This document shows positions 44,772-54,914 of a DNA stretch of 64,000 bases, in pieces. Origin of the DNA: Saccharicrinis sp. (GTDB lineage: Bacteria > Bacteroidota > Bacteroidia > Bacteroidales > Marinilabiliaceae); NCBI GenBank assembly GCA_024635555.1, contig JAGXIO010000081.1, positions 17,516 through 81,515 on the forward strand, written 5' to 3'. A program made the translations under genes and the position numbers. Numbering within the stretch: the first letter of the stretch is position 1; every line of letters begins with the position of its first letter. Below the pieces are notes generated by a model that saw nothing but the letters and a program-made list of their open reading frames with translations, was not told the DNA's origin and did not search any database.

Positions 44772-46622
44772 ATGATGTACAAACTAAAAAATATACTATT
44801 CTTAGTTCTTTTGTTTACCTCAATAGGTAACGTAAGTGCGCAGGATATCCAGTTTACGGCTCAGGCCAAACAAGCTGTGTTATCAGGAGAAAAATTTCAG
44901 CTGGTCTATTCTCTCAACGAGGAAGGTAGTGATTTACGATTGCCCCCATTATCCGACTTTACCGTTTTAATGGGACCCAGTGTAATGACCAGCTCCAGCA
45001 CACAAATTATTAACGGAACTATAACACGTAGCAAGCAGTATTCGTACACCTATATTTTGCTATCCGACAACCCGGGGACATACAGTATTGAGCCTGCCCA
45101 AATAACCGTTGACGGTCGAAAATATTCGAGTAACAAACTGACCATAGAGGTGGTGAAGTCTGCCGGAGCAGCAACATCACCAAAACAACGTCAGCAACAG
45201 CAAGAAAGCTCCACAAACGACGATCCTTCTTTTTCGAAGGATGATCTTTTCATTAAGGTTACTAACAACAAGAGTAGCATATACCTAGGCGAACCACTTG
45301 TTTTGACCACTAAAATTTACACCGTTATCGATTTGGACAATGTATCGGACATCAAACATCCCGATTTTCGAAACTTTATAGTACAAGAGGTAGCGGATGC
45401 CAGTAACATTGAATGGGCCTACGAGGTTGTAAACAATAAACAATACCGAGTGGGCACCTTCGAAAAAAAGGTTTTGTATGCCCAAAGCACAGGTGTTCAG
45501 ACTATTGAGCCAACCGAAATAGAGTTTTTAATAAAGCAGCGCGTACGTCGCAGATCCACAAGTATTTTTGATGACTTCTTTGACAATAACTTTCGGGTAG
45601 TAAAAAAAAGAGTTAAATCTGATCCCATTCAAGTAACGGTAAAATCCTATCCAGCAGGCCAACCAGCTTCTTTTTCGGGCGCCGTAGGTCAATTGGACAT
45701 GAAGGTGTCTACCTCAGCTAATACGGTAAAAGTTAACGATGGAATTACCATAAAAGTAGTTATATCAGGCACTGGAAACCACAAACTGATGTCGTCGCCC
45801 AAGTTTAATTTCCCTAGCGATTTTGACCTTTTTGATCCCACAACAAATAATAGCTTTCAGAATACCACTGCCGGAATGAAAGGCAGCAAGACTTTTGAGT
45901 ATTTGGTTATACCCCGTTTCCCTGGTAAATATACCATCGATCCACTCCTATTTTCGTATTTCGATTATACAACACAAAGCTTTAAAACAATAAGTTCGCA
46001 ACCCATAAATATTGAGGTGGAGAAAAATGGTGATGGTCAGGAATATGCTCCCGGAACGTACAGTCCATCGGGTGTTAACCGCGAAGATGTTAGGTTTATA
46101 GGCAAGGACATACGTTTTATAAAAACCGGCAACCCACACCTTAAACCTAAAGGAACATTTTTGTTTGGCTCTATGCTGTTTTACTTGGGCTATTTTGTAC
46201 CCTTGCTGCTGTTGGCCATTGCATTTATTTTATATCGAAAACGAATACACGAAAATGCGAATGTACTGCAAACAAAAAACAAAAGAGCCAGCAAGATGGC
46301 TCAAAAACGTTTGAAAAAATCCTCAACTTATTTAAAAGCCAAGGATCACCAAGCCTTTTACGACGAGGTACTGAAAGCACTTTATACCTATTTGAGCGAC
46401 AAGCTATATTTACCCGTTAGCGAATTGAATAAGGATAAAATTAGCTTGCTAATAGCCGAAAGAGGTGCAGAAGACGAGGTACGTGAAGAGCTGATTTCGA
46501 TACTTGATACTTGCGAATTCGCCAGATACTCGCCGGGTGCGGATGCATCCGAGCAAATGGACAAACTGTACCAACGAGCGCTGGCTAATATCAGCAAGTT
46601 GGATAGTCAAATTAAAAAATAA
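44772..46622 (+). CDS. batD: BatD family protein
   Basis: 616 aa from the ATG at 44772 (44775 equally possible); the track start at 44664 lies inside batC and precedes the signal peptide MMYKLKNILFLVLLFTSIGNVSAQ. The large periplasmic part is beta-rich (IQFTAQAKQAVLSGEKFQLVYSL; QFIVQEVADASN; SFSGAVGQLDMKVSTSANTVKVNDGITIKV), typical of BatD. One TM helix (FLFGSMLFYLGYFVPLLLLAIAFIL, ~480-505) precedes a basic cytosolic tail with helical RASKMAQKRLKKSSTYLKAKDHQAFYDEVLKALYTYLSD. It would hold BatA/B/C/E partners at the inner membrane. Confidence 0.92.
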   Translation: MMYKLKNILFLVLLFTSIGNVSAQDIQFTAQAKQAVLSGEKFQLVYSLNEEGSDLRLPPLSDFTVLMGPSVMTSSSTQIINGTITRSKQYSYTYILLSDNPGTYSIEPAQITVDGRKYSSNKLTIEVVKSAGAATSPKQRQQQQESSTNDDPSFSKDDLFIKVTNNKSSIYLGEPLVLTTKIYTVIDLDNVSDIKHPDFRNFIVQEVADASNIEWAYEVVNNKQYRVGTFEKKVLYAQSTGVQTIEPTEIEFLIKQRVRRRSTSIFDDFFDNNFRVVKKRVKSDPIQVTVKSYPAGQPASFSGAVGQLDMKVSTSANTVKVNDGITIKVVISGTGNHKLMSSPKFNFPSDFDLFDPTTNNSFQNTTAGMKGSKTFEYLVIPRFPGKYTIDPLLFSYFDYTTQSFKTISSQPINIEVEKNGDGQEYAPGTYSPSGVNREDVRFIGKDIRFIKTGNPHLKPKGTFLFGSMLFYLGYFVPLLLLAIAFILYRKRIHENANVLQTKNKRASKMAQKRLKKSSTYLKAKDHQAFYDEVLKALYTYLSDKLYLPVSELNKDKISLLIAERGAEDEVREELISILDTCEFARYSPGADASEQMDKLYQRALANISKLDSQIKK

Positions 46623-46720
46623 AATAAATATGACACACCCTTTATTATTGGGAAATAACGTTCAGTTTAAATTAATAAACACATAAGAGAATGATTAAAA
46701 AGAAAAAAACTCGTCCCACG

Positions 46721-46807
46721 CCATAGGCTATGGTCTTTACGCTAAAGCTTTAGCAACAGCGTACCGACGGCTGTCTGCGTCTCAGTGCCTCTTCCGCATA
46801 AGCGGAA
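46721..46807. repeat. Cluster of short palindromes
   Basis: Three perfect dyads in 87 bp: ccataggctatgg, gctaaagctttagc, and ttccgc-ataa-gcggaa. They lie in the batD-batE spacer and resemble pieces of the hairpins in the 17-18 kb repeats and near 52.2 kb. REP-like, no ORF. Confidence 0.6.
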
Positions 46808-46867
46808 CAAGTTGTGTTCGTAGTCTCTTATCTTTTGTCTAATAATCTCTTGTCTAATTATATTGAG

Positions 46868-47620
46868 ATGAAAAAAATAATTCTATATATTCTTATCCTA
46901 GTACCCTTTACTTCGTCCTATGCCCAGGATGATAACAGGTATCAAAATGCCAACACCCTGTTTACGGAGGGGAAATATAACGAAGCCATTTCGGCCTATT
47001 CCGATATACTTAAAACCGGGGTCGAGAGTGCCGAGGTATATTACAATTTGGGTAACGCCTATTATAAATCGGGTCAGCTACCCCAGGCCATTCTTAATTT
47101 CGAGAGGGCACTTTTGCTTGCTCCGCACGATAAAGATATTAGGTACAACCTGGAGATGAGCAACATGCAGATAACCGACAAAATAGAAACGGTTGGGGAA
47201 TTTTTCTTGGTTTCGTGGTTCAATGATTTTAAAAATAAAACCAAATCCGATACCTGGGCACTTATCTCCATTGCTGCATTTGCTATTGCTGTACTTAGCT
47301 TTGGCACATTTCTATTTTCACGAGGAAGGAATTTAAAACAAGCTTCATTTGGCGCAGCCATCATTTTAATTGTGCTTGCCATAGTAGCTTTTAATTTTTC
47401 AGCAGCTCAAAAAAACCGGCTTACGCAGCGCAACAGTGCCATTGTTTTTGAGCCCTCGGTAAGCGTTAAAAGCTCACCCTCATCGGGCGGCACCGACCTT
47501 TTTATTTTACACGAGGGAACCAAGGTAAACATATTGGAAAAACTGGGCGAATGGAACAGAGTAGATATACGCGACGGCAGTGAAGGCTGGATTCCTGCAT
47601 CGACCATAGAAGTGATTTGA
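46868..47620 (+). CDS. batE: BatE, TPR plus SH3b protein
   Basis: 250 aa from the ATG at 46868; MKKIILYILILVPFTSSYAQ is a signal peptide and the track extension upstream is junk. Two TPRs (ANTLFTEGKYNEAISAYSDILK, AEVYYNLGNAYYKSGQLPQAILNFERALLL), two TM helices (~130-150, 160-180), and a C-terminal bacterial SH3 domain (SVKSSPSSGGTDLFILHEGTKV...GSEGWIPASTIEVI). Last gene of the Bat series, followed by a strong terminator. Confidence 0.92.
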   Translation: MKKIILYILILVPFTSSYAQDDNRYQNANTLFTEGKYNEAISAYSDILKTGVESAEVYYNLGNAYYKSGQLPQAILNFERALLLAPHDKDIRYNLEMSNMQITDKIETVGEFFLVSWFNDFKNKTKSDTWALISIAAFAIAVLSFGTFLFSRGRNLKQASFGAAIILIVLAIVAFNFSAAQKNRLTQRNSAIVFEPSVSVKSSPSSGGTDLFILHEGTKVNILEKLGEWNRVDIRDGSEGWIPASTIEVI

Positions 47621-47645
47621 TTACATGATTAGTTAAAAACGCAAA

Positions 47646-47679
47646 GCCCAATTCATTCCTGAATTGGGCATTTTTTTTT
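47646..47679 (+). terminator. Rho-independent terminator of the Bat operon
   Basis: A perfect 10-bp stem gcccaattca / tgaattgggc with loop ttcc is followed by nine T (47671-47679). It lies 25 bp after the batE stop. Confidence 0.92.
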
Positions 47680-47756
47680 GCACATGTTGCTAAAACTATT
47701 AAAATATTCGCCTTAACCAAAGCTAGAATGAAACCGATAATAACTCACCTTCATTC

Positions 47757-48080
47757 TTAATCACAGCTTTCACTATCGCTAATTTCAAATACTTTGTCTA
47801 ATTTCATTAAGGTAAGCAAACTCATCACATCTTTTTGAATACAGCACATAGCAAACGCCGTATCGTTTTGTCTCGCCGTTTTTAAGGCAGATATTAAAAC
47901 CCCAAACCCCGTACTATCAATAAACTTGATATTGGAGAGATTTAGCATCACCTTGCTTTTGCTGCCGGATATAATTTTTGTTAATGCACGTTTTACATCA
48001 TCCGCTACTGCAGCCGTTAGTCTGTCCGATTCTTTAATAACGGCAACTAACATTCCATCATTCAATCTTGTTTCAACCAT
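47757..48080 (-). CDS. STAS-domain protein (anti-anti-sigma-factor-like)
   Basis: 107-aa single STAS domain. The phosphorylatable Ser region is NIKFIDSTGFGVLISALK (Ser/Thr ~58), as in SpoIIAA-like antagonists. Role: switch partner for an anti-sigma or other signalling kinase. It follows the HPt gene by 15 bp, so the two are cotranscribed. No RsbW-like kinase or sigma factor is next to it. Confidence 0.88.
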   Translation of the reverse strand: MVETRLNDGMLVAVIKESDRLTAAVADDVKRALTKIISGSKSKVMLNLSNIKFIDSTGFGVLISALKTARQNDTAFAMCCIQKDVMSLLTLMKLDKVFEISDSESCD

Positions 48081-48095
48081 AAGAGTATGTAAGGT

Positions 48096-48575
48096 TTAAT
48101 AGGTACTTATTTCAATATTTAGTTCTCCAACAGCACTTTCGCAATGGGAATTAAACTTATCAATCAGGTTTTGCAAATTTTCTTTATTCGCATTCTCCAA
48201 AATCCATTTAATTCTGTCTTTGGGATAACTTTCGAGGTTTTGAATCAGTTTGGTCAGCTCTTCGTTCTGCTTTTCATTCTTATCTTTCTTCTCCGATAAT
48301 TCAATAATCCTGAACTGCTTGGCCAATAATTCCATATTCTTAAGATCAACACTACCTAGCTCTTCCATTCCCATGGACATCACGGATGATTTTGCTTTAT
48401 GCGCAATAGCAGCCACTTTTACCCAATCATTACGTAACATGCTTTCTTCAAAACCGTCGGTAAACTCAGGTATCTGTTCTATAAAAATTTCAATCAATTC
48501 TTTAATGATATCTTTGTCTCCTTCAGCAATTCCCTCAAGATAAGATAAATTTATAAACTTATGCTCCCCTTCCAT
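48096..48575 (-). CDS. HPt-domain phosphotransfer protein
   Basis: 159 aa, helical. The phosphotransfer histidine is in AIAHKAKSSVMSMGM (~53), matching AHxLKGxS. The N-terminus NLSYLEGIAEGDKDIIKELIEIFIEQIPEF is a typical HPt first helix. The C-terminal 60 residues are an additional amphipathic helix pair (ELTKLIQNLESYPKDRIKWIL). It would relay phosphate between a receiver of a hybrid kinase and a response regulator, neither of which is adjacent. Confidence 0.86.
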   Translation of the reverse strand: MEGEHKFINLSYLEGIAEGDKDIIKELIEIFIEQIPEFTDGFEESMLRNDWVKVAAIAHKAKSSVMSMGMEELGSVDLKNMELLAKQFRIIELSEKKDKNEKQNEELTKLIQNLESYPKDRIKWILENANKENLQNLIDKFNSHCESAVGELNIEISTY

Positions 48576-48603
48576 AAGGCGTGGTCTTTATTTAAAAATA
48601 TGA

Positions 48604-48611
48604 CAAATTTA
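48604..48611 (-). promoter_or_regulatory. Candidate -7 box for HPt-STAS
   Basis: Minus strand TAAATTTG (TAnnTTTG), 29 bp before the HPt ATG. Confidence 0.5.
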
Positions 48612-48841
48612 TTCTTTTTTATCAAAAGAACATAAAACTTCAGCTTATAAATTCTATCTATGCCTTAAAGATATACAATCTAAAAAAATATCGAACACAA
48701 TATGTTATTTTTTGAATCATATAAATCCCAAAAAGAGAATAATTATCATAAAAGGACTTGTGACAATTGCATACATTTGCATCAGCTGATAAAGTTTAAA
48801 TATAGGTTAATAAAACAAATATAACTAACAAACATACAACC

Positions 48842-49942
48842 ATGAAAAAAACTGCATTTTACGCTATCCATAACAAGCTTAATGCTAAAATGGTTCCTTT
48901 TGCGGGCTACGAAATGCCCATAGAATACACGGGCATTACAAATGAACACCTTCAAGTTCGTAATTCCGTTGGGGTTTTTGATGTTTCGCACATGGGAGAG
49001 TTTTGGGTAAAAGGGCCCAATGCCCTCCAGTTTATTCAAAAAGTGAGTTCCAACGATGCCTCCACTCTTTCTGTTGGACAAGCGCAATATGCCTGTTTCC
49101 CTAACGGTAAGGGAGGTATAGTAGATGATTTTTTGGTTTATAAATACCAAGAGGAGAAGTATCTGCTGGTTGTAAACGCTGCCAACATGCAGAAAGATTG
49201 GGACTGGTGCAATAAAAACAATACCATGGGAGCCGAACTTGAGAATGCCTCCGAAACTATTTCGCAACTGGCCATCCAAGGGCCCAAAGCCATTGAAACC
49301 CTCCAAAAACTTACCGACATTAACCTTTCCGAAATACCATATTATAGTTTCACCACCGGAAAAATAGCTGGGGCGGACGAAGTGATTATATCAAACACAG
49401 GATATACCGGTGCCGGCGGTTTTGAATTATATATGTACAATAAGGATGCTGTGCAAATTTGGAATACCATATTTGAAGCGGGTGCCGAATTTGGAATACA
49501 AGCTGTTGGCCTAGGTGCACGGGATACCTTGCGTTTAGAAATGGGCTTTTGCCTCTATGGCAACGACATTGACGACACCACATCTCCCATTGAAGCAGGA
49601 TTGGGATGGATAACAAAATTTGCCGACAACAAACCTTTTATCGACAGGGAAATACTGCAAGCTCAAAAAACCGAAGGAGTTAACCAACGTTTAAAAGGCT
49701 TTAAAATGATTGATCGTGGCATCCCACGCCATGGATATGAAATTGTTGATGCCGATAATAACATCATTGGCAAAGTAACATCTGGAACGCAATCACCAGT
49801 GTTAAAAACTGGAATAGGTATGGGATATGTAAAAACAGCTTATGCCAAGTTAGGTTCTGAAATTTATATTAAAGTACGAAACAAAAACCTGAAAGCTGAA
49901 ATTGTAAAAACACCTTTTGTAAACCCAGCCGATTTTAAATGA
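48842..49942 (+). CDS. gcvT: Aminomethyltransferase (glycine cleavage T protein)
   Basis: 366-aa folate enzyme that moves the aminomethyl group from the H protein to tetrahydrofolate, releasing NH3. Signatures: [35 protein letters not shown] at the N-terminus, [14 protein letters not shown] (~180), [18 protein letters not shown] (~222) and the C-terminal barrel [21 protein letters not shown]. No gcvH or gcvP nearby. Possible promoter TACATTTG sits about 65 bp upstream. The following serine genes supply the glycine precursor. Confidence 0.96.
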   Translation: MKKTAFYAIHNKLNAKMVPFAGYEMPIEYTGITNEHLQVRNSVGVFDVSHMGEFWVKGPNALQFIQKVSSNDASTLSVGQAQYACFPNGKGGIVDDFLVYKYQEEKYLLVVNAANMQKDWDWCNKNNTMGAELENASETISQLAIQGPKAIETLQKLTDINLSEIPYYSFTTGKIAGADEVIISNTGYTGAGGFELYMYNKDAVQIWNTIFEAGAEFGIQAVGLGARDTLRLEMGFCLYGNDIDDTTSPIEAGLGWITKFADNKPFIDREILQAQKTEGVNQRLKGFKMIDRGIPRHGYEIVDADNNIIGKVTSGTQSPVLKTGIGMGYVKTAYAKLGSEIYIKVRNKNLKAEIVKTPFVNPADFK

Positions 49943-49993
49943 TAAAAATCATTAAATAGTAAGAATATTCCCTATTTAGATTCCATATTTTTC

Positions 49994-50001
49994 TATTTTT
50001 G
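49994..50001 (+). promoter_or_regulatory. Candidate -7 box for serC-serA
   Basis: TATTTTTG (TAnnTTTG) is 58 bp before the serC ATG, in the 117-bp gap after gcvT. Confidence 0.5.
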
Positions 50002-50059
50002 CGAACAATTAGTAATAGTCTCAAATTGACTAGTAAGTAAATATAAATATATTCAACCT

Positions 50060-51130
50060 ATGAAAAAACACAATTTCTCTGCCGGACCATCTATTTTACC
50101 GGAATTTACCATCAAAAATACCGCAGAAGCAGTCATCAATTTTGCCGGAACAGGTTTATCCGTTATGGAGGTATCGCACCGTTCCAAAGAGTTTATTGCA
50201 GTAATGGATCAGGCTCTTGCTCTTTTTAAAGAACTATTGGACGTACCTGCTGGATACCAGGTGGTGTTTGTAGGTGGTGGTGCCAGCCTGCAGTTTTGTA
50301 TGGCTCCCTACAACCTTTTAAAAACCAAAGCTGGTTATTTAAATACCGGTGTATGGGCTACCAAAGCGCAAAAAGAGGCGAAGTTGTTTGGTGAAGTTAT
50401 CGAAGTAGCTTCTTCTAAAGACAAAAACTACAATTATATACCAAAAGGCTTTGCTGTACCTTCGGATTTAGATTATCTGCACATCACCAGCAACAATACC
50501 ATTTATGGAACCGAGATAAAAACTGACCTCGACCTTGGCGTGCGTTTAGTGGCCGATATGTCGTCCGATATTTTCTCGCGTCCTATTGACATCTCTAAAT
50601 ATGACCTTATTTATGGTGGAGCACAAAAAAATCTTGCTCCCGCTGGTCTTGCCTTTGCCATTGTAAAAGAAGATGCATTGGGAAAAATGGATAGAGCTAT
50701 ACCAAGCATGTTAGATTACCGCACCCATGTTACCGGTGAATCTATGTTCAACACACCTCCCGTTTTGCCTATTTATTCAGCTTTACAAACACTAATATGG
50801 CTTAAGGATAATGGTGGAATTAAGGCTATGAACAAAAAGAATATTGAAAAAGCAACGCTACTATACGATGAGATAGACAGCAATAAATTTTTCAAAGCAA
50901 CTGTTGAAAGCGCTGAGGACAGATCCATTATGAATGTTTGTTTTGTAATGAATGATGGGTACGAAGAGCTTGAAAAAGACTTTATGGCTTTAGCAGTAGC
51001 CAAAGGTTGCGAAGGAGTTAAAGGTCACCGCTCAGTAGGTGGATTTAGAGCCTCTATTTACAATGCATTGCCTAAAGAAAGTGTTCAAGCATTGGTTGAT
51101 GCCATGAAGGAATTTGCCACAAAGCATTAG
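50060..51130 (+). CDS. serC: Phosphoserine aminotransferase
   Basis: PLP enzyme of serine (and PLP) synthesis converting 3-phosphohydroxypyruvate to phosphoserine. 356 aa. Family marks: [21 protein letters not shown] at the N-terminus, [33 protein letters not shown], the PLP-Lys in [15 protein letters not shown] (~190) and [19 protein letters not shown] near the end. Phosphate-site residues look conserved. Followed 26 bp later by serA, so one operon. Confidence 0.96.
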   Translation: MKKHNFSAGPSILPEFTIKNTAEAVINFAGTGLSVMEVSHRSKEFIAVMDQALALFKELLDVPAGYQVVFVGGGASLQFCMAPYNLLKTKAGYLNTGVWATKAQKEAKLFGEVIEVASSKDKNYNYIPKGFAVPSDLDYLHITSNNTIYGTEIKTDLDLGVRLVADMSSDIFSRPIDISKYDLIYGGAQKNLAPAGLAFAIVKEDALGKMDRAIPSMLDYRTHVTGESMFNTPPVLPIYSALQTLIWLKDNGGIKAMNKKNIEKATLLYDEIDSNKFFKATVESAEDRSIMNVCFVMNDGYEELEKDFMALAVAKGCEGVKGHRSVGGFRASIYNALPKESVQALVDAMKEFATKH

Positions 51131-51156
51131 AAATTAAAAATCTAACATAAATTAAA

Positions 51157-52074
51157 ATGACAAAAGTACTTGTTGCCACAGAAAAGCCATTTGCCAAGGC
51201 TGCCGTGGATCAAATAAAAACAATAATTGAAAAAGCAGGATTCGATTTTGCTTTGCTAGAAAAACATACCGACAAAGCCGACTTTTTAGCTGCTGCTAAA
51301 GATGCTACGGCAATGATTGTGCGTTCGGATGATGTTAGTTCGGAAGTTGTGCAAGCAGCCAAAGCACTTAAAATAGTAGTAAGGGCAGGTGCCGGTTACG
51401 ACAACCTGGACTTAGAAGCTTGTAGCGCCAACGATGTTGTGGCTATGAATACACCCGGACAAAACTCTAATGCTGTTGCCGAACTGGTTTTTGGAATGTT
51501 GATTTCGATGGCTCGTAATGCCTTTAACGGAGCTGACGGAACTGAACTAAGAGGCAAAAAACTTGGTATACACGCCTATGGAAATGTAGGTTTGTATGTG
51601 GCTAAAATTGCCAAAGGTATCGGTATGGAAGTGTATGCCTTCGACCCGTTTGTTAGTGCTGAGGCGATAAAAGCCGACGGTGTTATACCGGTTGAATCGG
51701 TTGAGGAGCTTTACTCCACTTGTCAGTATGTTTCGTTGCATATACCTGCAAACGACAAAACAAAGAATTCCATCAACTACAATCTGCTTAATAAAATGCC
51801 TAAAGGTGCGGTATTGGTTAATACGGCCCGTAAAGAGGTTATCCATGAAGCCGATATGATTAAGTTGATGCAAGATAGAGCTGATTTTGCTTATATCTCG
51901 GATATTGCACCTGATAATAAAGCTGATTTTACTCCCTTTACTGGAAGGTATTTTTTCACGCCTAAAAAGATGGGTGCACAAACTGCCGAAGCCAACATTA
52001 ACGCAGGTGTAGCAGCAGCCAATCAAATTGTGGATTATCTTAAAAACGGAAACACCAAATATAAGGTGAATTAA
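51157..52074 (+). CDS. serA: D-3-phosphoglycerate dehydrogenase (short form)
   Basis: 305 aa, NAD-dependent 2-hydroxyacid dehydrogenase oxidising 3-phosphoglycerate. AMIVRSDDVSSEVV and VRAGAGYDNLDLEAC precede GKKLGIHAYGNVGLYVAKIAKGIGMEV (NAD loop ~130), and VNTARKEVI and an acidic loop follow. It lacks the C-terminal ACT or ASB regulatory domains. The glycine loop reads HAYGNVG instead of GxGxxG, a change also known in this Bacteroidota form. With serC it makes the serine backbone; a terminator ends the unit. Confidence 0.92.
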   Translation: MTKVLVATEKPFAKAAVDQIKTIIEKAGFDFALLEKHTDKADFLAAAKDATAMIVRSDDVSSEVVQAAKALKIVVRAGAGYDNLDLEACSANDVVAMNTPGQNSNAVAELVFGMLISMARNAFNGADGTELRGKKLGIHAYGNVGLYVAKIAKGIGMEVYAFDPFVSAEAIKADGVIPVESVEELYSTCQYVSLHIPANDKTKNSINYNLLNKMPKGAVLVNTARKEVIHEADMIKLMQDRADFAYISDIAPDNKADFTPFTGRYFFTPKKMGAQTAEANINAGVAAANQIVDYLKNGNTKYKVN

Positions 52075-52124
52075 TATTTTTGATTTGACACCTTAAATAC
52101 ACGGCAACAAGCCGATGCATATAC

Positions 52125-52171
52125 AAAAAACAATGGGCGGCATATAAAAATGTCCGCCCATTGTTTTTTTT
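52125..52171 (+). terminator. Rho-independent terminator after serA
   Basis: The arms aacaatgggcgg and ccgcccattgtt pair perfectly over 12 bp around catataaaaatgt, followed by a T run. Flanking A-rich 5' arm gives a bidirectional look. Confidence 0.9.
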
Positions 52172-52195
52172 GTTTAAATTAAACAGGCTAAATGC

Positions 52196-52247
52196 GGCTA
52201 AAGCCATTAGTTGCTGCACATTCATAACCGTTGGCTAAAGCCAACGG
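52196..52247. repeat. Palindromes ggctaaagcc and ccgttggctaaagccaacgg
   Basis: A 10-bp and a perfect 20-bp dyad with the same ggctaaagcc core. They match the wording of hairpins near 61.6 kb and 17 kb. Non-coding gap 52075-52378 (304 bp) has these and the serA terminator only. Confidence 0.75.
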
Positions 52248-52378
52248 CAATGAAAAAAATAACATGCACTAAATTAAATTCTTTGAGATTCGGACAGCAC
52301 AACTCTAAATCTCCCCTAATCACATAAACCTTAACATTACCTACAACCCATACTTGCTGAGTAGTTACCAGTAAAAAT

Positions 52379-53773
52379 TTACAAGTTCCCAATCATCTTA
52401 CCCGGATCAACCCATTTATCGAACTCTTCGGCAGTGAGATACCCCAATGCCAAGGCGGCCTGTTTTAGGGTTGTGCCTTCTTTGTGGGCTTTTTTAGCTA
52501 TGGCAGCTGATTTATCATAGCCAATGTGCGTATTGAGAGCTGTTACCAACATCAGGGAATTATCCAAATGCATTTTAATACGCGCATGATTGGGCTCTAT
52601 GCCAACTGCACAATTGTCGTTAAAGGCTGTACAAGCATCACCCAACAATTCGGCACTTTGCAAAAAATTGTAAATCATCATGGGCTTAAAAACGTTAAGC
52701 TCAAAATGTCCGTTGGAACCGCCCACCGTAATGGCCACATCATTACCCATCACCTGCGCACAAACCATGGTCAGTGCTTCGGCCTGAGTAGGATTTACCT
52801 TGCCGGGCATGATGGAGGACCCGGGTTCGTTTTCGGGGATAAATATCTCGCCAATGCCCGACCTTGGCCCTGAAGCCAATAAACGGATATCATTGCCTAT
52901 TTTCATAAGGCTAACAGCTATTTGCTTTAATGCCCCATGACTTTCTACGATGGCATCGTGCGCAGCAAGCGATTCAAATTTATTTTGCGCCGTTACAAAG
53001 GGTAAGCCTGTAAATTGTGCAATGTATTTGGCCACTGTCACATCATAGTCCTTGGGCGCATTCAGTCCGGTGCCTACGGCTGTTCCGCCCAAAGCCAACT
53101 GAGATAAATGAGCAAGAGTAGCTTTCAGTGCTTTGAGCCCATAAGCCAACTGATAGGCATAGCCCGAAAATTCTTGCCCCAGAGTCAGCGGTGTGGCATC
53201 CATCAGGTGGGTACGACCAATCTTAACCACTTCCATCATTTCTTCCGACTTGGCACTGAGTGTTTGCCTCAACTTTTCGATACCGGGAATGGTTTTTTCC
53301 ATCAGCATTTTATAGGCAGCAATATGCATGGCCGTAGGAAAAGTATCATTGGACGATTGCGATTTATTCACATCATCGTTGGGATGGATGGGCATTTCAC
53401 CTTGCCCCAGTTTACCACCATTGAGCACATGCGAGCGGTTGGCCACCACCTCGTTACAATTCATGTTTGATTGTGTTCCACTGCCTGTTTGCCATATGAC
53501 CAAAGGAAACTCATCGTTCAGTTTACCTTCGATTATTTCGTCACAAACACCCGAAATTGAATCGCGCTTTTCTACCGATAAAACTTTGTGTTCGTGATTG
53601 GCAAAAGCGGCCGACTTTTTAAGATAACCAAAAGCCTGTATGATCTCCTTTGGCATCGAAGCCACCGGACCTATGGGAAAGTTGATGAGTGAACGCTGCG
53701 TTTGCGCGCCCCAATATTTATTAGTAGGCACCTTTACCTCCCCCATGGTATCCTTTTCTATTCTGAAACTCAT
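52379..53773 (-). CDS. fumC: Class II fumarate hydratase
   Basis: Fe-independent fumarase of the TCA cycle, tetrameric. 464 aa. N-terminal [81 protein letters not shown], and the lyase signature [13 protein letters not shown] (~320) with the catalytic Ser loop. All expected blocks are intact. It lies alone between a palindromic gap and a 623-bp spacer. Confidence 0.96.
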   Translation of the reverse strand: MSFRIEKDTMGEVKVPTNKYWGAQTQRSLINFPIGPVASMPKEIIQAFGYLKKSAAFANHEHKVLSVEKRDSISGVCDEIIEGKLNDEFPLVIWQTGSGTQSNMNCNEVVANRSHVLNGGKLGQGEMPIHPNDDVNKSQSSNDTFPTAMHIAAYKMLMEKTIPGIEKLRQTLSAKSEEMMEVVKIGRTHLMDATPLTLGQEFSGYAYQLAYGLKALKATLAHLSQLALGGTAVGTGLNAPKDYDVTVAKYIAQFTGLPFVTAQNKFESLAAHDAIVESHGALKQIAVSLMKIGNDIRLLASGPRSGIGEIFIPENEPGSSIMPGKVNPTQAEALTMVCAQVMGNDVAITVGGSNGHFELNVFKPMMIYNFLQSAELLGDACTAFNDNCAVGIEPNHARIKMHLDNSLMLVTALNTHIGYDKSAAIAKKAHKEGTTLKQAALALGYLTAEEFDKWVDPGKMIGNL

Positions 53774-54396
53774 AATGGATAATTTTAATAGCGTGAATTG
53801 TAGCTATTAATATAATACATGCAAGGAGGAAAAGCAAAAAAACTGGATCTCGTTTTATCTGATATATAATTTCATTAGTGTCCGGTAAACTTTTTTTAAT
53901 TCACTATCAAACGTAATGTTTTGATAGTGTTGAGATATTTTCATTAGGTTAGGGCTTACTTCCGCCTCAGAAAATTTCCGTTAAAAAAATCAGACGGATT
54001 GGCGTCAAAAAATTCGGGCTGTTTGAGCGTAGCGAGTTCCTGAATTTTAGACAAGTAGTCTTATTTTTAGCCCCGAAATAAGTTTTTGTTGCTTTTTATT
54101 CAAAAAAAGCTTACAAAACTATAATCGGGATGCAGCGGCGGCCTTTTTTGCTTACTTTTTGGGGCTGTAGCCAAAAAGTAAGAGTCCGTGCGGCTTGAGC
54201 ACTAAGTTAAGATGCAAATGTTTCACCGGACAATAGTGATATAATTTAATAGCTTTGTAGTATTAACGTTTAGAAATCTAAAGTGTTAAAACCATCCTAT
54301 AAAATGCGTTTTGATAGGATGGTTTCCCAAATCAATAATTATTTTATATAATACTGATATATTACCATTAAAAACCTCATCAAAATAACTGTAAAA
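53774..54396. other. 623-bp gene-free spacer with strong hairpin and possible relic
   Basis: Between fumC and the cupin gene. At 54151-54182 the arms cttactttttgg / ccaaaaagtaag pair perfectly around ggctgtag. On the minus strand, around 53950-54060, a short open frame reads KIQELATLKQPEFFDANPSD then FFNGNFLRRK, which could be the end of a decayed coding element. The tract is typical of dispersed Bacteroidota spacer DNA; no full gene was seen. Confidence 0.55.
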
Positions 54397-54747
54397 ATGA
54401 AATCTATAAACAATAAAGGAAAAGCATTTTGTATATCCTCCGAGTTGCCAATCACAAATTTAGGTGGAGGCATAAGTCGCCAAATATTATCGCACGATGA
54501 CCAAATAATGATGGTAAAAGTGATGTTCGAAAAAGACGCCGTTGGTTATCAACACAACCATCCGCACCGTCAGGTTTCTTACGTAGCTTCAGGTGAGTTT
54601 GAAGTAACCATAGATGACGTAAAAAAAGTATTAAAAAAAGGAGATGCTTTTTATGCCGCACCTCATCTAAACCACGGTGTCTTATGCACCCAGTCCGGTA
54701 CACTTATCGACATTTTTAATCCCACACGCCTGGATTTTTTAGAATAG
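54397..54747 (+). CDS. Cupin-domain protein
   Basis: 116-aa single cupin. Metal box QHNHPHRQVSYVASGEFEVTIDD (residues ~48-70) and the second box HLNHGVLCTQSGTLIDIF (~92) give the 3His set, with Gln in the third position of H-x-H-x3-Q as in KdgF-like sugar-ring-opening cupins. Substrate unknown. No sugar-degradation genes flank it, so KdgF identity is unproved. Confidence 0.85.
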   Translation: MKSINNKGKAFCISSELPITNLGGGISRQILSHDDQIMMVKVMFEKDAVGYQHNHPHRQVSYVASGEFEVTIDDVKKVLKKGDAFYAAPHLNHGVLCTQSGTLIDIFNPTRLDFLE

Positions 54748-54914
54748 GGGAAATAAAGAGTTTTCTAGCAGGCTCTAGTTAATACCAAACCTTTAAAAGC
54801 AACTTAACGCTGCCATTATCAACACACCCAATCCAAATTGTAAATCATTAGTTTATTTGAAATAGAAACACCAACTTTATACAAATGATAGTTTGTAATT
54901 AAAGTCAGGTTATT

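Noticed and set aside
51157-52074. Truncated serA because ACT domain is missing
   Set aside because: The 305-aa short form is a known class, the frame ends at a proper stop and a perfect terminator follows.
52125-52171. Riboswitch or attenuator
   Set aside because: It follows a stop codon, precedes no plus-strand gene and is a simple stem plus T-run.
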